Shown: positions 25,135 to 37,265, counted from the stretch's first letter. The stretch: DNA of 64,000 nt from Callorhinus ursinus (GCF_003265705.1 NW_020312968.1:3718935-3782934); one strand, 5' to 3'. The notes: generated by a model from the letters alone, not told the origin. Numbers and translations are program-made.

Positions 25135-25740
25135 TTGGTTCTTCTGTTGAGGGAAAAAGCACGTAACACAAATTTACCCTTTTAACCAACTTTTCAGTGT
25201 CCAGTACAGTATTGTTAACTCTATGCACGCTGCTATACAACAGATCTCTCTAGAACATTCTTATCTTGTATGAATAAAACTCCTTCCATTAAACAACTCC
25301 TCATTCTTCCCTCCTCCCAGCCTTTAGTAACCACCATTCTACTTTCTGTTTCTATGAGTTTAACTACGCTAGGTACCCCATATAAACACAATTGTATCGT
25401 ATTTGTCTGTGTGTGTATGAGAGAGAGAGACTGGCTTTTTCACTTAGAATAATGTCCTCAAGTCTCATTCTGTTGAAGCACATGGCAAGATTTCCTTCTT
25501 TTTAGGCTGCATAATATTTTGTTATATGTATTTACCACATTTTCTTTCTTCATCCATTCATCAGTGGACATTTGTGTGCCTTCCGTCTCTCGGCTCTTGC
25601 AAATAATGTTGCAAAGAACACGGGGATGCAAAGATCTCTTCGCAATCCTGTTTTCAGTTTTTGTGAATATGTAACCAGAAGTGAGCCTGCTGGATCACTG
25701 CAGAGGTACTTCTACTTCATTTGAAATTGTGGTTCAATTC
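25135..25740 (-). mobile_element. L1 3' fragment (old L1M type), minus strand
   Basis: Reversed L1 3' untranslated region, well preserved: 'agtaaccaccattctacttt', 'ttaactacgctaggtacccc', 'tttttcacttagaataatgt', 'catccattcatcagtggaca', 'gagcctgctggatcactgca'. Same orientation as PCSK5. Apparent frames within it on the plus strand are not genes. Borders approximate. Confidence 0.85.
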
Positions 25741-26346
25741 GCAGCCTTGTTTTCCAGAGGCCTGGTCTGTAAGTCAAGGCATGAACACCCCAGAAGCAAT
25801 CCGTTTCCGAGTCTCCAGATCCTCTGTTGTTGAGAGACGGCTCTGCCTGCATTCTTCTCATTGTACCTCACCCTCATGGTCACATTCCTTGGCCAAATTT
25901 TCTTTTTTTCAATGACTTGTGCCTGGATTCAAGATTTTTCACGATGTCTTCCCACTTGGCTCCTTTTGCTTGTTCTTCAGCTGTACCAGACACTTTTGGT
26001 ACACAAAAACCCCTCCAGAATAAACACCCCAAGTGTGTGTAACGTCCTGGAGTCGGATAAATAACCACCTCCGGCCAACCTCAAACGTGAACGATAAAAA
26101 CTTTATGAGGCCGAGTCCATAACAGGAAGATGCCTTGTTCATACAGAGTGACAGGTAGAGACGTATACGCTGCATGCTTAAATAAAAAGCTGCTCCGTAC
26201 TTCTCTATACAAACACCAGCCACATGTTAAACGCTCTTAATATGGCCACGCTTGTGGAATTCCAGATCGGCACTGTGGTCTCATTTATTTATTTATTTTC
26301 CAAGCACTTCATCTAAATGAAATGCGAGTAGCATGGGTGTGTGTGT

Positions 26347-26374
26347 GGGGGGGGGGGGGGGGAAGGGGGTGGGG
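26347..26374 (+). repeat. G-rich tract with G16 run
   Basis: Sixteen G in a row after a short GT repeat, then AA, five G, T, four G. Satisfies the pattern of four G-runs needed for a G-quadruplex on the plus strand; PCSK5 is transcribed with this strand as template. Confidence 0.85.
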
Positions 26375-28214
26375 CAGGAGAGCCAAGGAGAGTGGGAGGG
26401 GGGAAAAGGGACAGAGAGAAAAGAAATAAAAGCAGCCTCCCTCCCTCTCACCCTGTTTTCAGGGGAAATTCCAGCTGGGTCATTTCAAGAGGAAGTTACT
26501 GTCACTGGTGGAAATATTTAGGTGTAAATGACTGGAAAGATCTAAGGCAGGGTTTTCATCATTAAGAGAAGCCACAGTATCAGGGAATTTGTAGGTCTCT
26601 CTTCAGAATGAAAAGGCAAAGACCACCAAGGAGCACACAGTCTTGAAGAAAAATGATGTCCCGAAAACTGGAACCACATGGGGGAACCCCATTAATCATA
26701 ATACACGCACGCAGGCTCTGACAGCATAATTTAAAAGCAAAGTTGTGTGGAACAGTCGGCCCATGTCATGGAGTCCAGAGGCTCTACGTGTGAGAACAGA
26801 ACAATAAAGCCCTGTAGGTTTCGATTCCGTTTTAAAGCAAGTCTCAAAATTGGTTTCCATCCCAGGGGCTCATCCAGTGCACTTCAAATTCCCTACCCAA
26901 ATCAGAAACAGAATTCTCCTCCACAGAACTTCTCAGATTGCTCAAGAAAATATCCTCTCTGTCCATCGGAGTGAGGGAAACAGGAGATGACACCAGGCCT
27001 CGAGCCAGATCAAAGCTGTCCTGATCAGCAAATGAGATGTTCGGCCTGTCTCAGGATGAGGAGCAGATGGTTTTGGGGACGCCACCAGGTTAGGGATGTC
27101 ATCTGTGTTTGGTGAGAAGGGGTGGGCGTTGTTCAGGTCTAGTCATACTCCCTCTGAGCAGAACCCTGGCTTTTTCTCATCCTAGGCTCTTATTTCCTAT
27201 TATTTCACATTTCATTAGTTGGGCTGATTGGATCTCTTATTCCAGCCTGTTGAGGAAATTCTCCAGGGAACCTCAGCTCAGATTGACTTTGGCCATGAGT
27301 GACAAGTCTTAATAGCAACCCTGCAGTTAAGACTTTCTATCTCCCTGATATCTTGTGATCTGTTTTATTTTGAAGGTGCCATATTGTCTCCTATCTGTTA
27401 AAAGAGCAACTGAGCAGATATTTTTAAAACATGAAATGATTCTACTGTCTGTTAGGTTGAATTTGTTTCTGGTGTGGAGTTTGATTTGGATTAGAAATGT
27501 GCCAGAAAAGCTGTTTCAAACACAGCGATGGGGGATAAAGGCAGAAAATAAATCTTCAATGTGTCAATGAATAAAACAGAAGAAGCTGATTTATTAAGCA
27601 CAGCAAAATAAAATGGAATGGAGGACCAATTAATGCTTTCTGGGTTCAACCGAAGTCTGGTCTAAAATTCAATCATGACCGAGGAGTCCGCACAAAATTC
27701 CCGTGCTGTGTTCTATGGGAATCTGTAAATGTGAAGTGCAAATGTAAGGTTTTGCTTACAAATGTGAGGCTGTTATCACTGGAGGAGGATGCTATCATGT
27801 ATCATTTTTGCACTTCCATCATGTTCAGCTCTGTACTGGGTATGGAGCAGAAGCACAGTATTTATTGGTTAAATTGGATTACTGATATCAAGCTCACACA
27901 GACTATACTTTAAACTCCCCCAATTATTAGGAAAGACTTCAAGGTTTTTTTTTTTTTTTTTGGTCCAATCTCCAAATAAAACTCACATAAACTCATAACC
28001 CACCTACAAAAATTACGTGCGTAGACACGTACATATAATCCAGGGGCTGAAGTACAGTTATTCCTCACCACTGCTAGTATTAGCACAAACTGGGCGGCTT
28101 AGAAAACTACCACCGCTTGCAACAAGTGCGAAAACATGCAACAAGTGTTTACATGTGTGCACGCTCATGTGTGTGTACAAAACTACATTCAAATCCGCAG
28201 GAACTTTGCACGCA

Positions 28215-28315
28215 AGATACACTATTAACTCAGGAAATAGGAGGCTCAGAGGGACCAACTTGCCTAAGGATGCACAGTTACTAAAGAGCTGGGTAAGTGG
28301 CAGAGCATTAAATCC
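28215..28315 (-). repeat. MIR fragment, minus strand
   Basis: 'ggaggctcagagggaccaac', 'ttgcctaaggatgcacagtt', 'gtaagtggcagagcattaaa' is the reversed MIR core and head. Short. Confidence 0.65.
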
Positions 28316-28513
28316 TGACGTGGCCCCAAAAGAAAAAGCTGAGTTACAGGGGGTAGCCATCCATGAGAGCCAAGGTGGCCGTTCCAGACCACCACTGGCC
28401 ATGGCGGTGGAATTGGCCTTGAGATCCAGCTCTGGTCAGCAAGTGGGCATTGACATTCTCCTTCAGCCCACAGTGGAAATCAGAACTTTTCAGGAACAGT
28501 CTTTTCCTCTTTT

Positions 28514-28739
28514 CTTTTTTTTTTTTTTTTTTAAGATTTTATTTATTTGAGAGAGAGAGAGAGAGAGTGTGTGAATGAGAGAAAGCAAGCACGGGCAGGA
28601 GAGGGGGAGTGGCAGAGGGAGAGGGAGAAGCAGACTCCCCACTAAGCAGGGAGCCCGATGCAGGGCTCATCCCAAGACCCCAGGATCATGACCTGAGCCA
28701 AGGCAGATGCTTAACCGACTGAGCCACCCAGGCACCCCT
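28514..28739 (-). mobile_element. CAN-SINE, minus strand
   Basis: Poly(T), taagattttatttatttgag, long GA-rich stretch, 'ggagaagcagactcccc', 'gactgagccacccaggcacc'. Target duplication gtcttttcctctttt/gtcctttcctctttt at 28499-28513 and 28740-28754 with one mismatch. The 177-codon frame ending in its poly(T) is a chance read-through, not a gene. Confidence 0.96.
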
Positions 28740-29775
28740 GTCCTTTCCTCTTTTTAACATTCTCAAGAGACTACGTGTCCAGCTTCCAAACACACTACCC
28801 ACATCTGGGTTTCCTAGTCTTCTGCTTGAAAAATAATGACTTTTCCCAAATCTAAAGAAGAAAGAGAGAGATGATAGAAATCAACCTGGGTGCGAATGGT
28901 GGCTATGCTTGAATAAGGATTTGGGTGGCAGGGGAGGGCTGGACTGGGAAGCAGGATGTTTCTGCAAAATAAGAAAATGCGTAGCTGCTTAGGAACATTG
29001 AAAGCACTAAGACAATTCCTCCACATGGAATTGGTCGCTCAGTCCAAGCCTGAGATACCCCAGGTGGCAAGTTTGTTTTGAACACAAATAAGTAACATGA
29101 CGTCAGGAGAGGGCTGAGCAGAGCATATATTCTCAACGTTTGGCTCGCAAGACCCCTCCCAGGAGGAATATGATCACCACCATATTCCAATCTCTAAGAC
29201 AAATTGCTAGAGGAAAGAGGGCAAAGGTTGAACTAGTCCCCAAAGAAAGAGATAATTTAATGATGGGAGGAGCTGCGGAGAGAGGGAAGCTTTATTCCCC
29301 AAACACAACTGGGGAGAAATTTCAGGAGACAGCGAAGGGTTACAAAGGGGATCTTTAATGCTCTTCGACACGAAGAAAGGTTGTAGGTACAGCTTTATCA
29401 CGTAGCAAGATTCCTGTGGGCCATTTCGTATGTCAAATATTTTACCGTCAAATACCCTTTGCCTTTCACCAACCTACCAGAAGAAGGAGTTTCTCTTAAA
29501 GAAACAGAGCATCTCCCTGTCTTCCTGTAGGCATATAAACAACTCCTGAAGCTCCCATCCTTCCCAATGTCTGATCGTGATTTATGCATGAATATTTACT
29601 CAGCTCAGGCTCTGGGAAGGAACAAGGCAAAGTCTTCAACCTCACGTAGTTTCCGATCTAGTTTCTGAAAAACAGTTTCCAATCTGTTTCTTCCAAAACA
29701 GACAGCAAGAAAACGTGCAATGTACTAAGTCGCTCTGAGAACAGGAGGAAGAAAACTGAATAAAGAGTGGGGGAG

Positions 29776-29971
29776 GGGCGCCTGGGTGGCTCAGTCAGTT
29801 AAGCGTCTGCCTTTGGCTCAGGTCATGATCCCCGGGTCATGGGATCGAGCCCCACATCAGGCTCTCTGCTCCTCGGAGAGCCTGCTTCTCCCTCTCCGCC
29901 TGCCACTCCCCCTGCTTGTGCTCTCTCTCTGTCAAATAAATAAATAAATAAAATCTTAAAAAAAAAAAAAA
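29776..29971 (+). mobile_element. CAN-SINE, plus strand
   Basis: Head ggcgcctgggtggctcagtc, body 'atccccgggtcatgggatcg', CT-rich stretch, AATAAATAAATAAATAAAATC and poly(A). Target duplication aaagagtgggggag/aaagagtgtgggag at 29762-29775 and 29972-29985 with one mismatch. Confidence 0.97.
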
Positions 29972-30328
29972 AAAGAGTGTGGGAGGTGAGATTTTAAGGG
30001 AGGTGAGAAAGAAAATCCTCCTTGAGGTGATGCTCAAGAAGAGGCATAAATTAAGTGCAAGTGCTATCTGGGGGAACAGTGCCTTAACAGACGACACTTG
30101 TCACAAGACAGAGAGCCGTAGCTTGAACGTCACACAAAAGTCATAACCTGGAGGAGGAGCTCAGCGCTGATACTGTGCCACAGGGCCCAGCAACCCAGAC
30201 TGGCAAAGAGCCTTAGGTTTCTGTAACAGGATTGATGGTCTTGGGGGATTAGCAGAAGGTCTTATGGCCTGAAAATTAAAATAAATCCGCCAGGTAGTGA
30301 AAAATAATATATATTTGCATGTGTATGC

Positions 30329-30336
<8 letters not shown>

Positions 30337-30360
<24 letters not shown>

Positions 30361-30363
30361 TAT
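30337..30363 (+). repeat. (TA)n microsatellite
   Basis: About 12 TA units preceded by degenerate GTATG units. Visible directly. Confidence 0.92.
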
Positions 30364-30459
30364 CACTGCGAAAAGAACCCCAAAAGGGTAAGAGCAGCAC
30401 CATTCTGTCAGACGCCTCCAGAATGGATGTCTTTTGAAAGTACCCAGAACACGACTGCA

Positions 30460-30690
30460 TACTGGTTACAAGACAGGCTTGGGCATCCATCCTGACTTTG
30501 GTGGAAATCCAGGCTCTACCGCTTACTGCCTATGTTTCCTCCAAGCACTCTATAGTTTCCTCATCTGTAAAGTGAGGACAGTGCCTGGTCGTCCTGGGTA
30601 GAGTTTTGAGGATACTATGAGATGATGCATTTAATGTGCACAGCCCAGTGCCTGGCACTATGTTAGGATAACCGTGAATGTAGGAGATAT
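30460..30690 (+). repeat. MIR SINE, ancient, plus strand
   Basis: 'ccaggctctaccgcttactg', 'gtttcctcatctgtaaagtg', 'ttgaggatactatgagatga', 'cagtgcctggcactatgtta': the MIR blocks in order and well preserved. Confidence 0.88.
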
Positions 30691-31654
30691 TTGACATGGA
30701 ATACGATGTATGCATTATTATCAATCAAAACATATTATTTGATCATATGGCTTTATAATAGCCAGTCATTTCAAATGATTTCTATTTAGCTTACAGGGGA
30801 GCTTCTTATTGTAGTAATCTTGATATTTTGGATGCTTCACTCGTAAAGAGATATAAGGCCATTACTGATCTGAATCTGTTAAAGCATGAATGAAATACCA
30901 ACGTCTGCAACTGTACTAATAGCAGGGGCAGGAAACCAAGAGACAGAGATCTGGCTGTTCTGAAACCCAGGAAAAGGTTTTCCTGCTTGCCTACCATGAC
31001 AAGACATTCTGTTCAGGATGAGTAAAATTTATTCCACAGAAGTGCTTTTCCAGAAGCAGAGGGATCTTTCCTCTCTTCTGAATCCTCGGCATGCGCCTGG
31101 GTTAAATCACAAAGGTGCTCTACGCAAATAAGACACGACAACTGTGCTCTCCTGAAGAAGCTGCCAATGGCACAAGGAAATGGATGGCCCGGGGAGGAGA
31201 GCCCCAGAACAAAGGGAGACAGACACCACCATTCCTGCAACACTCAATCACAATGCCACCGCCAGGAAGCGGGCATCTCCGAGGCACCAAGGGCAGCTGG
31301 TTCAAAGCCTGGTGAAGAAAAGGTCCCAGGCACGATGCAGGATTATTTGTCATTCTGAGATCTAGAAGGAAAAGGGGTCCGCTGGACCATAAAAGGCTGA
31401 TGTCATTGCCAACTCTACTCATGTTCAAACCACTAACATGTTCACGATCAAAGAGCCTCTCTCTATGGGGTAGGTGGTACAGATGGCAGTATTTTGTAGA
31501 TGGGAAAAATGGAGGTACAACAAGAGCCCCTATTAACAATAGTTGGAAAAACGGTCAGCTTTGCCTCCCAGGATGCACAATGCTACACCGTCTTAGGGAA
31601 CAGTGGTACTGGTCACTCCTGAGCAGCTTGTCGTGCCAGTGTGCTGAGAGTCCC

Positions 31655-31800
31655 TTACGTTCAGCATCTCATCTTCACCAAAAATCTGAGGCCAGCGAGG
31701 GTTTTACCTGCATTTTACAGATGGCGTAACCAAGACTCTCTGAGGGTCACTGAGCCACTGAGTGATCTGTCTGAAGCTAGAAACTCTAGCTTGAAAGAGC
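31655..31800 (-). repeat. MIR fragment, minus strand
   Basis: 'ctgcattttacagatggcgt', 'aaccaagactctctgagggt' then 'actgagtgatctgtctgaag' follow the reversed MIR core. Diverged. Confidence 0.6.
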
Positions 31801-33194
31801 TACTAAATTTCCTCTCCAATTTATGGTGATCTGGAGATTCACGCAAAATCAAGAGATTCGAAGAACCGGATGGAGAAAAATTACTAATAAATTGCTGTGA
31901 TGAAAATAGGAGAAAGAGATCAAACAGAAGGTAGAAACAAGTTTAATATATAAAGTGAGTCAGGAAAGGTTTTGGTGTCAGAAGTAGCAAGCAGGGAGAA
32001 AGTGAAGTCTGACTGACTGGATTCACCCAGTGACTGGATCATTCCGTCCATCCCTGGGAGAATCCTAAATGACCACCTTTCATGGCGGGGCGGGGGGTGG
32101 GGGGCAGTCACAGCAGCTCTATCATGGCATCACAACATGATGAGGGCCCAGGAAGGTCAAGTCTAGGGAGTAAATCTCACATACGGATTTTGAGGTCCCT
32201 CTGTCCCTATTGCATTCTCCCATCCAGGACCCAGAAAACCCTTCCTTCTCCTTTGAGATTCTGCCCACTGGATTATACCTTTCTCTTAAGAAAGGCATTT
32301 ATGGAACTTCACAATACCCTCCCCATGGCAACCATCCCACAGGCAAAAACAGGAGTCTTGATGGGCATATTCACTTTGAAGCAATGGCAAGTTTGCCTTC
32401 AGACCTGAGAGGTATAGAAAGAGAACTCTTATTCCAGAGAGTTCCACTGGGATTTTTATGGTGCAGAACTGACAGATGCCACTCAGTCTTCGAGGACCGT
32501 GACCCTGAGTACTGAGAGACAAGCAAATCTGAGAGCATAGGGGTACTCCTAGATTATAACATTTTCATAATGAAGGTAAAATATCACGGAACATCACTTT
32601 CCCATTAAGGAAGCCAGGAAATGGTGAAACTTGTCATCTCTGTATTTTCTCCTTTGATATTTTACTTTGAATTGCAGGGTTATGTTTACTGATGAATGAC
32701 AGAGGTACTTAAAGGTGGGTTCACACATATATTTTTTTAATCTAGTTATTGTGAAGGAATTAGGGAAGGATAGGGTATATGGGTAGGCAATTTAATTTAT
32801 TTAAATCAACCTGGAAAATGTAACTAAAGAAGTTAGTAAAAAGTAGCTGAGAAGTCACACATGACAATTACGTAATAACCAGGAATCAAGAAGAACCAGA
32901 TGGATGTGGATAAAGCGCTACATGACGGGAGGAGTATCTTATCACCTGTATTTCCACCACTGTGTAAAAGTCAGATGTGACCCAAATTTGCATAAACCTC
33001 TAAGACCTGGGAGCAGGGTCTTAGCCACAGGCTAAAAAGTATCAAGGAAAGCCGCTTGGCTTCACTTTAGAAAGACAAATCCTGAGACAGTTTATAAAAC
33101 TATGATCAAGAAAAAAGTGCAAAGGTGTTTGAAATTTCACATCAGAGGCACAGCGCTGGGCATCCCCAAAGCCAGAACCTTCCTTGAGGGGTCA

Positions 33195-33345
33195 AGCAAT
33201 GTGCAAAGCACTTTTTATTTACTTCGTCATCATTTCTGTAGTAACTCCATAAGCTATGTGATCCTAAATGCTCACATTTTACAGATAAGGATGTTGAGAC
33301 AGAAAAATTAAGTAATGGGTCTAAAGTTACGCAGCTTATAACAGA
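33195..33345 (-). repeat. MIR fragment, minus strand
   Basis: 'attttacagataaggatgtt', 'gagacagaaaaattaagtaa', 'tctaaagttacgcagcttat' is the reversed MIR core; 'gcaaagcactttttatttac' precedes it as expected. Confidence 0.75.
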
Positions 33346-33931
33346 TAGCTCAACAGTCAACAAAACCCATGCAAGCCGGGCCTGCAACCCGAACTCTTCC
33401 TCAGTTTGCTGTGTGAAGAGAGAGTAGGGCGTGTGGGTAAGCAGGTCACACAGGACTTCTCTGCTTTTCATTCAGGCAAGCTGGTGCCTCAGCAGTAGGA
33501 AAGTGCCTTTTGACAGGGTTAGCTCACACTGAGTTAGCCGTAAGCACTTTGAAACCAACGCACGGAAGGTAAGTTTTGAAGGTGGTATGGAGACAGGGTG
33601 ACAAGGAAACTGGGCTGAGAGTCAGAGCTTGTCTCTCTTCTGCCTCTAACTCACAAGGTGAATGTGGACCATTCATCTGTCTTCAACCAAACCAAAGCTT
33701 ACTCATGTCTACGACCACATCCAATGCTGGAATGTAATGACCCGGATAAGCAAATCTGATGAATTAATAATAGAATGACAACATTTACAAATACTTGTGA
33801 TTGAGCAAACAGCTAACTTCCGTATATTACTTGTCTATTTCCGTATATTCTTTGTGCATGTTTATGGTTCTTCCTTTGTCTTTCATAGGGAAAGATAAAT
33901 GAATAAATCGTGACACTCAAGTGTTACATAC

Positions 33932-34144
33932 TATTTTCTTATCGTACGACTCTCCGCTGCTGTAGGTGGTGGCCAGTGTGGATGAACACTCTTCCAGGTA
34001 CCAAGGCTTCTTCCCACTCTCAGCTGTGCTGCTGATGGAGATGGTGTAGATGCTGTTGGTGTAGCCATCACAGGAACAGTGGTCTTTGCTCCTTCCACCG
34101 TTTCCCGAGGCCCAGACAAAAACAGAGCCGAGGCCTCTCCGCCC
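33932..34144 (-). CDS. PCSK5: PCSK5 coding exon with oxyanion-hole asparagine (213 nt)
   Basis: Minus-strand translation begins [20 protein letters not shown], then [19 protein letters not shown], then [19 protein letters not shown] and [13 protein letters not shown]: 71 complete codons. WASGNGG carries the Asn that stabilises the oxyanion in place of the usual Ser/Thr arrangement. [11 protein letters not shown] and [14 protein letters not shown] are conserved family blocks with the disulfide cysteines. The acceptor has a pyrimidine-rich run and reads ttgtgaacag|GGGCGG; the donor is AAAATA|gtatgt. Both ends are phase 0. A plus-strand frame over the exon is only a shadow. The Asn lies 101 residues after the catalytic His, the same spacing as in furin (194 to 295), so no residue has been gained or lost. 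Confidence 0.97.
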
Positions 34145-34308
34145 CTGTTCACAAACAGAAAAAGTTAAATGAGAGAAGACACAGATCACAGACTCTAGAT
34201 GCAGAGAAGATCAATAGCAACAGGGCACATCAAATATTTGCGGGAGGGGTGTGATGCTGTTTTAGTAACATGCCGGATGTAAGCTGTTTTCTGAGGTAAG
34301 AAGAGTTG

Positions 34309-34537
34309 CATGCATTCATTCATTCATTCATTCATTCATTCATTTATAGAGAGAGAGAGAGCACGAGCGGGGGGTCGGGGTGGTGAGGCAGAAGGAGAGG
34401 GAGAGAGACAGAGTCTTAAGTAGACTCCGTGCTGAGTGCAGAGCCCGACCCCAGGCTCCACCTCACGACCCTGAGATCATGACCTGAGCTGAAATCAAGA
34501 GTCGGACGCTTAACTGACTCAGCCACCCAGGCGCCCC
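34309..34537 (-). mobile_element. CAN-SINE whose tail became (CATT)8, minus strand
   Basis: Body: GA-rich stretch, 'ctgagatcatgacctgagct', 'gactcagccacccaggcgcc'. The tail position (left end in this orientation) is a perfect (CATT)8 at 34313-34344. Target duplication aagaagagttg/aagaggagttg at 34298-34308 and 34538-34548 with one mismatch. Confidence 0.95.
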
Positions 34538-34569
34538 AAGAGGAGTTGTTTTTAGAAACTAAAATAATC

Positions 34570-34811
34570 TGGATGTGATGTACAGCCTGGTGACTATAGT
34601 TAATAATCCTGCATTGTTTATTTGAAAGTTGCTAAGAGAATAGATCTTAAAAGCTCTCATCACTAGAAAAAAAAAATGTAACTATGCATGGTGATGGATG
34701 TTACCTAGACCCACTGTGGTACTCATTTCCCAATATATACAAATATCAAAGCATTATTTTGTACACTTGAAATGAATATGTTATATGTCAATTATATCCC
34801 AATAAAAAAAC
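34570..34811 (+). mobile_element. 5'-truncated L1 3' end, plus strand
   Basis: 'tggtgactatagttaataat', 'ttgaaagttgctaagagaat', 'atggtgatggatgttaccta', 'ttgtacacttgaaatgaata', 'tgtcaattatatcccaataa' + poly(A): the classic L1M-type 3' end. Target duplication ctaaaataatc at 34559-34569 and 34812-34822. Only 242 bp were inserted. Orientation is opposite to PCSK5. Confidence 0.95.
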
Positions 34812-34869
34812 CTAAAATAATCCTTTTCATATGTCACAGTCATAGAAGCCACGAGACAGTAATGACGAC

Positions 34870-35100
34870 AACAGGAGGGCTAACATTCATTAGGTACCCA
34901 CCGTGGACCAGGCGCAATTATAATTGTTTTATGTGAATCAGACTGAACTCTTCCAACAACCCTGTGGGAATGGTATAATTTTTGTCCCCATTATACAGAC
35001 GAAGAATTGAGCTACAGAAATTAAGAAATGTTCCCATGGTCACATAGCTAGGGAGTGGAAGGACAAAATTTGAACCCACACAGCCAGACCCCAGAGCTGG
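34870..35100 (-). repeat. MIR SINE, ancient, minus strand
   Basis: 'ttcattaggtacccaccgtg', 'tccccattatacagacgaag', 'ccatggtcacatagctaggg', 'atttgaacccacacagcc' in reversed MIR order. Well preserved. Confidence 0.85.
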
Positions 35101-36639
35101 AACATCATTAGCTGTAATTACTGCAGACCTTTACTAGTGCTATAACTCTCACATGAAGTGGTGCTCTTCTGCTCCCTCAGTTGACATATGAGCAACATGA
35201 GGTATGGAGAGGTTCTGTGATTTATTCTTAAGTCACCTCATTGGTGAGGAGCAGAATTAGGGATGATGTGCCTTCCAGAGCTGTGTCCCCACATTTGTAT
35301 GGCATAGACTCTAATTATGAAGGATGTTAATGGATGCTACCAGAAATAAAAGAATTTCAAGATTAAGTACGTTTGGGAAACTCTAAGCAAAATGAAACAG
35401 ATTCCTCTACTGTAGAACTCAATAAGGGGTTGTTCATTGCAAAACTCTATGGGAGGCACAATCAGATGTTTTTTTCCCAAACATATTTGATGGCGGATAC
35501 CTTCTTCGACCTGATGCGTGAAATTTTTCTTACAAGGCTAGGAGATGGGGTTACATTCTTTATGCCGAAACCTGGCATCCATTCGCAGAGTTTCCTGAGG
35601 TCATAAAATAATTAAGGAGAACAAGCAAAGTAGAACATAGATGTAGTGAAGCATAATGACTATTTGGTTCTATAAGATAAGATCTTCAGAAGAGAGAAGT
35701 TAGCCAAAGTGAAGTGTATTTCTCTGAATAGCCAGAGCTGAATACCTCAGAAATTTTACCTTTTTAAAGCTAGAAGTCACACTTAAGGACACATAGGCCA
35801 AATCTATCATTTGGTAATTAGACAGTGAGAACCAAAGTCACTAGCTGGTGATGGCTGAACCCCTTTTTTTGCTTCCAGGCCCTAGATTTTATGGTCTCAG
35901 GTGGAAGGAAAGTATTTGGGATGCTGTTTTGGAATTTCTGGTAAAAGAGCCAAGGAAAGAGAGAGGACAAAGAATTTGAAATATTCTTGATAAACTGTCT
36001 CTGACCTTGAAACCTCAAGGAACAGAATATTTATGACATGATTTGACCTGAACATAGATTTCTTTTTGTCTTTCAATGTGGAAAAATGCAATATGATCGC
36101 ACAGGAATGGGAAAGACTCGTGAAGAGAGAGGGAGAGAAAGTTCTGGATGCTATTGCCACGAGACAGCTGGGTCTGGTTTACCATCCTTCAGTTTGTCAT
36201 CAAAATATTCAGGAAATGTACAGAAGGATGCAAAAATCACTAAGGCATCATCAACAAAGGATTTTGTTCAATGCTTTGTAAATCTCTAGAAGGAATTACT
36301 CCTCACCATGGTGTGGATGGCCAGATTGAGAAACTCTGGTGACTGACTCATATCCTCACCTCAGAGACAGAACATCATAGCCAAAGAAGGAAGGGTCCAA
36401 TTCCTCATCAATATGTACCCTCTCTATCACACACCGAGGGGCTGTGTTGCTGGCAAAAAGCACAGTCCCACTGGAGCTCTATCTGGCAGGTCAACAGAAC
36501 GCATGACATAATGCAAAAACCCTCCTGGTTTAAACAGCACTGGAACAGACAATAGATTAAGAACCACAAAACCATGAAAAAGCATGTCTGGCATAATCAC
36601 CCATATATACCTATACAAAATTATGACTGGGTGCCTATG

Positions 36640-36930
36640 TATAAAATTCACTGAAAAGATCTTTAAAAACGTACTTGGTTTTAAAAGAATATTTAATAAG
36701 AAAATGTTCAGAAGGCACTTTTATGTTCACAATGTAATTACAAATGGACGATACAAAATGATATAATATGGTCTCAGTTCAGAAAAACAAAATGTTTGTG
36801 TGCCTGCGCGTGCGCGTGTAAAGAAGTTAATGTGTATAAAGTTATATGCATACAGCTATCATAAAATGACAACACAACAGAACTTAATTCTGTTTGGTAA
36901 GATTAGGAAAGATTTTTTTTTTCTTTTTCA
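36640..36930 (+). repeat. Possible old L1M 3' fragment
   Basis: 'gatacaaaatgatataatat' followed by 'ggtctcagttcagaaaaaca' loosely resembles an L1M 3' untranslated region. Weak similarity; could be unique sequence. Confidence 0.35.
36800..36820 (+). repeat. Alternating purine-pyrimidine run (possible Z-DNA)
   Basis: 'tgtgtgcctgcgcgtgcgcg' with only one interruption; it holds several CpG in an otherwise CpG-poor region. Confidence 0.6.
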
Positions 36931-37094
36931 TACAATCCTTCCATGACCATATGATTTTTATAAACAGAAACAAACACATTTATTCTCCTCTTAAGAGGGG
37001 AAACACAGGGCCAATTCTTAAGAGATAATTTTTACTTCATGATTAAGAGGGCTTTTAAACACAGAAGGTTCGTTGTGCACTAAAAATAAGCAGA

Positions 37095-37265
37095 GACTAA
37101 CATTTATAGAAACTTACTAGGCACGGAGCACTGTACAAACGTTATTCTGCACAATTCAAGTCTATCTCATCATTTCGCAGAGGGGTAAACTCGGGCTCAG
37201 AAATGCACATGAACACCAGAACCAGAGCTTAAAATCCAGCTGGAGCTAAAGCCTGTGCCCCTAAC
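37095..37265 (-). repeat. MIR SINE, ancient, minus strand
   Basis: 'ctaggcacggagcactgtac', 'cgcagaggggtaaactcggg', 'accagagcttaaaatccagc' in reversed MIR order. Confidence 0.75.

Larger units (their letters stand above)
23433..33931 (-). other. PCSK5: PCSK5 intron between Asn exon and Ser exon (10.5 kb)
   Basis: Phase 0 intron, donor gtatgt and acceptor cttctag. Contains an old L1 fragment (25.1-25.7 kb), two SINEs, a few MIR traces, a G16 tract and a TA microsatellite. I recognise nothing in 23.5-25.1, 25.8-26.3, 26.4-28.2, 28.8-29.7, 30.7-31.6 and 31.8-33.2 kb. These stretches are less AT-rich than most of the window and largely free of young repeats. Confidence 0.85.

Noticed and set aside
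28017..28550. 177-codon plus-strand open frame
   Set aside because: It crosses a MIR fragment on the minus strand, runs into the poly(T) of a SINE and ends with a phenylalanine run. No family resemblance; chance frame.
33142..33471. 109-codon minus-strand frame near the Asn exon, as a possible alternative exon
   Set aside because: It covers a MIR fragment and no acceptor/donor pair fitting PCSK5 phases was seen; no convertase similarity.
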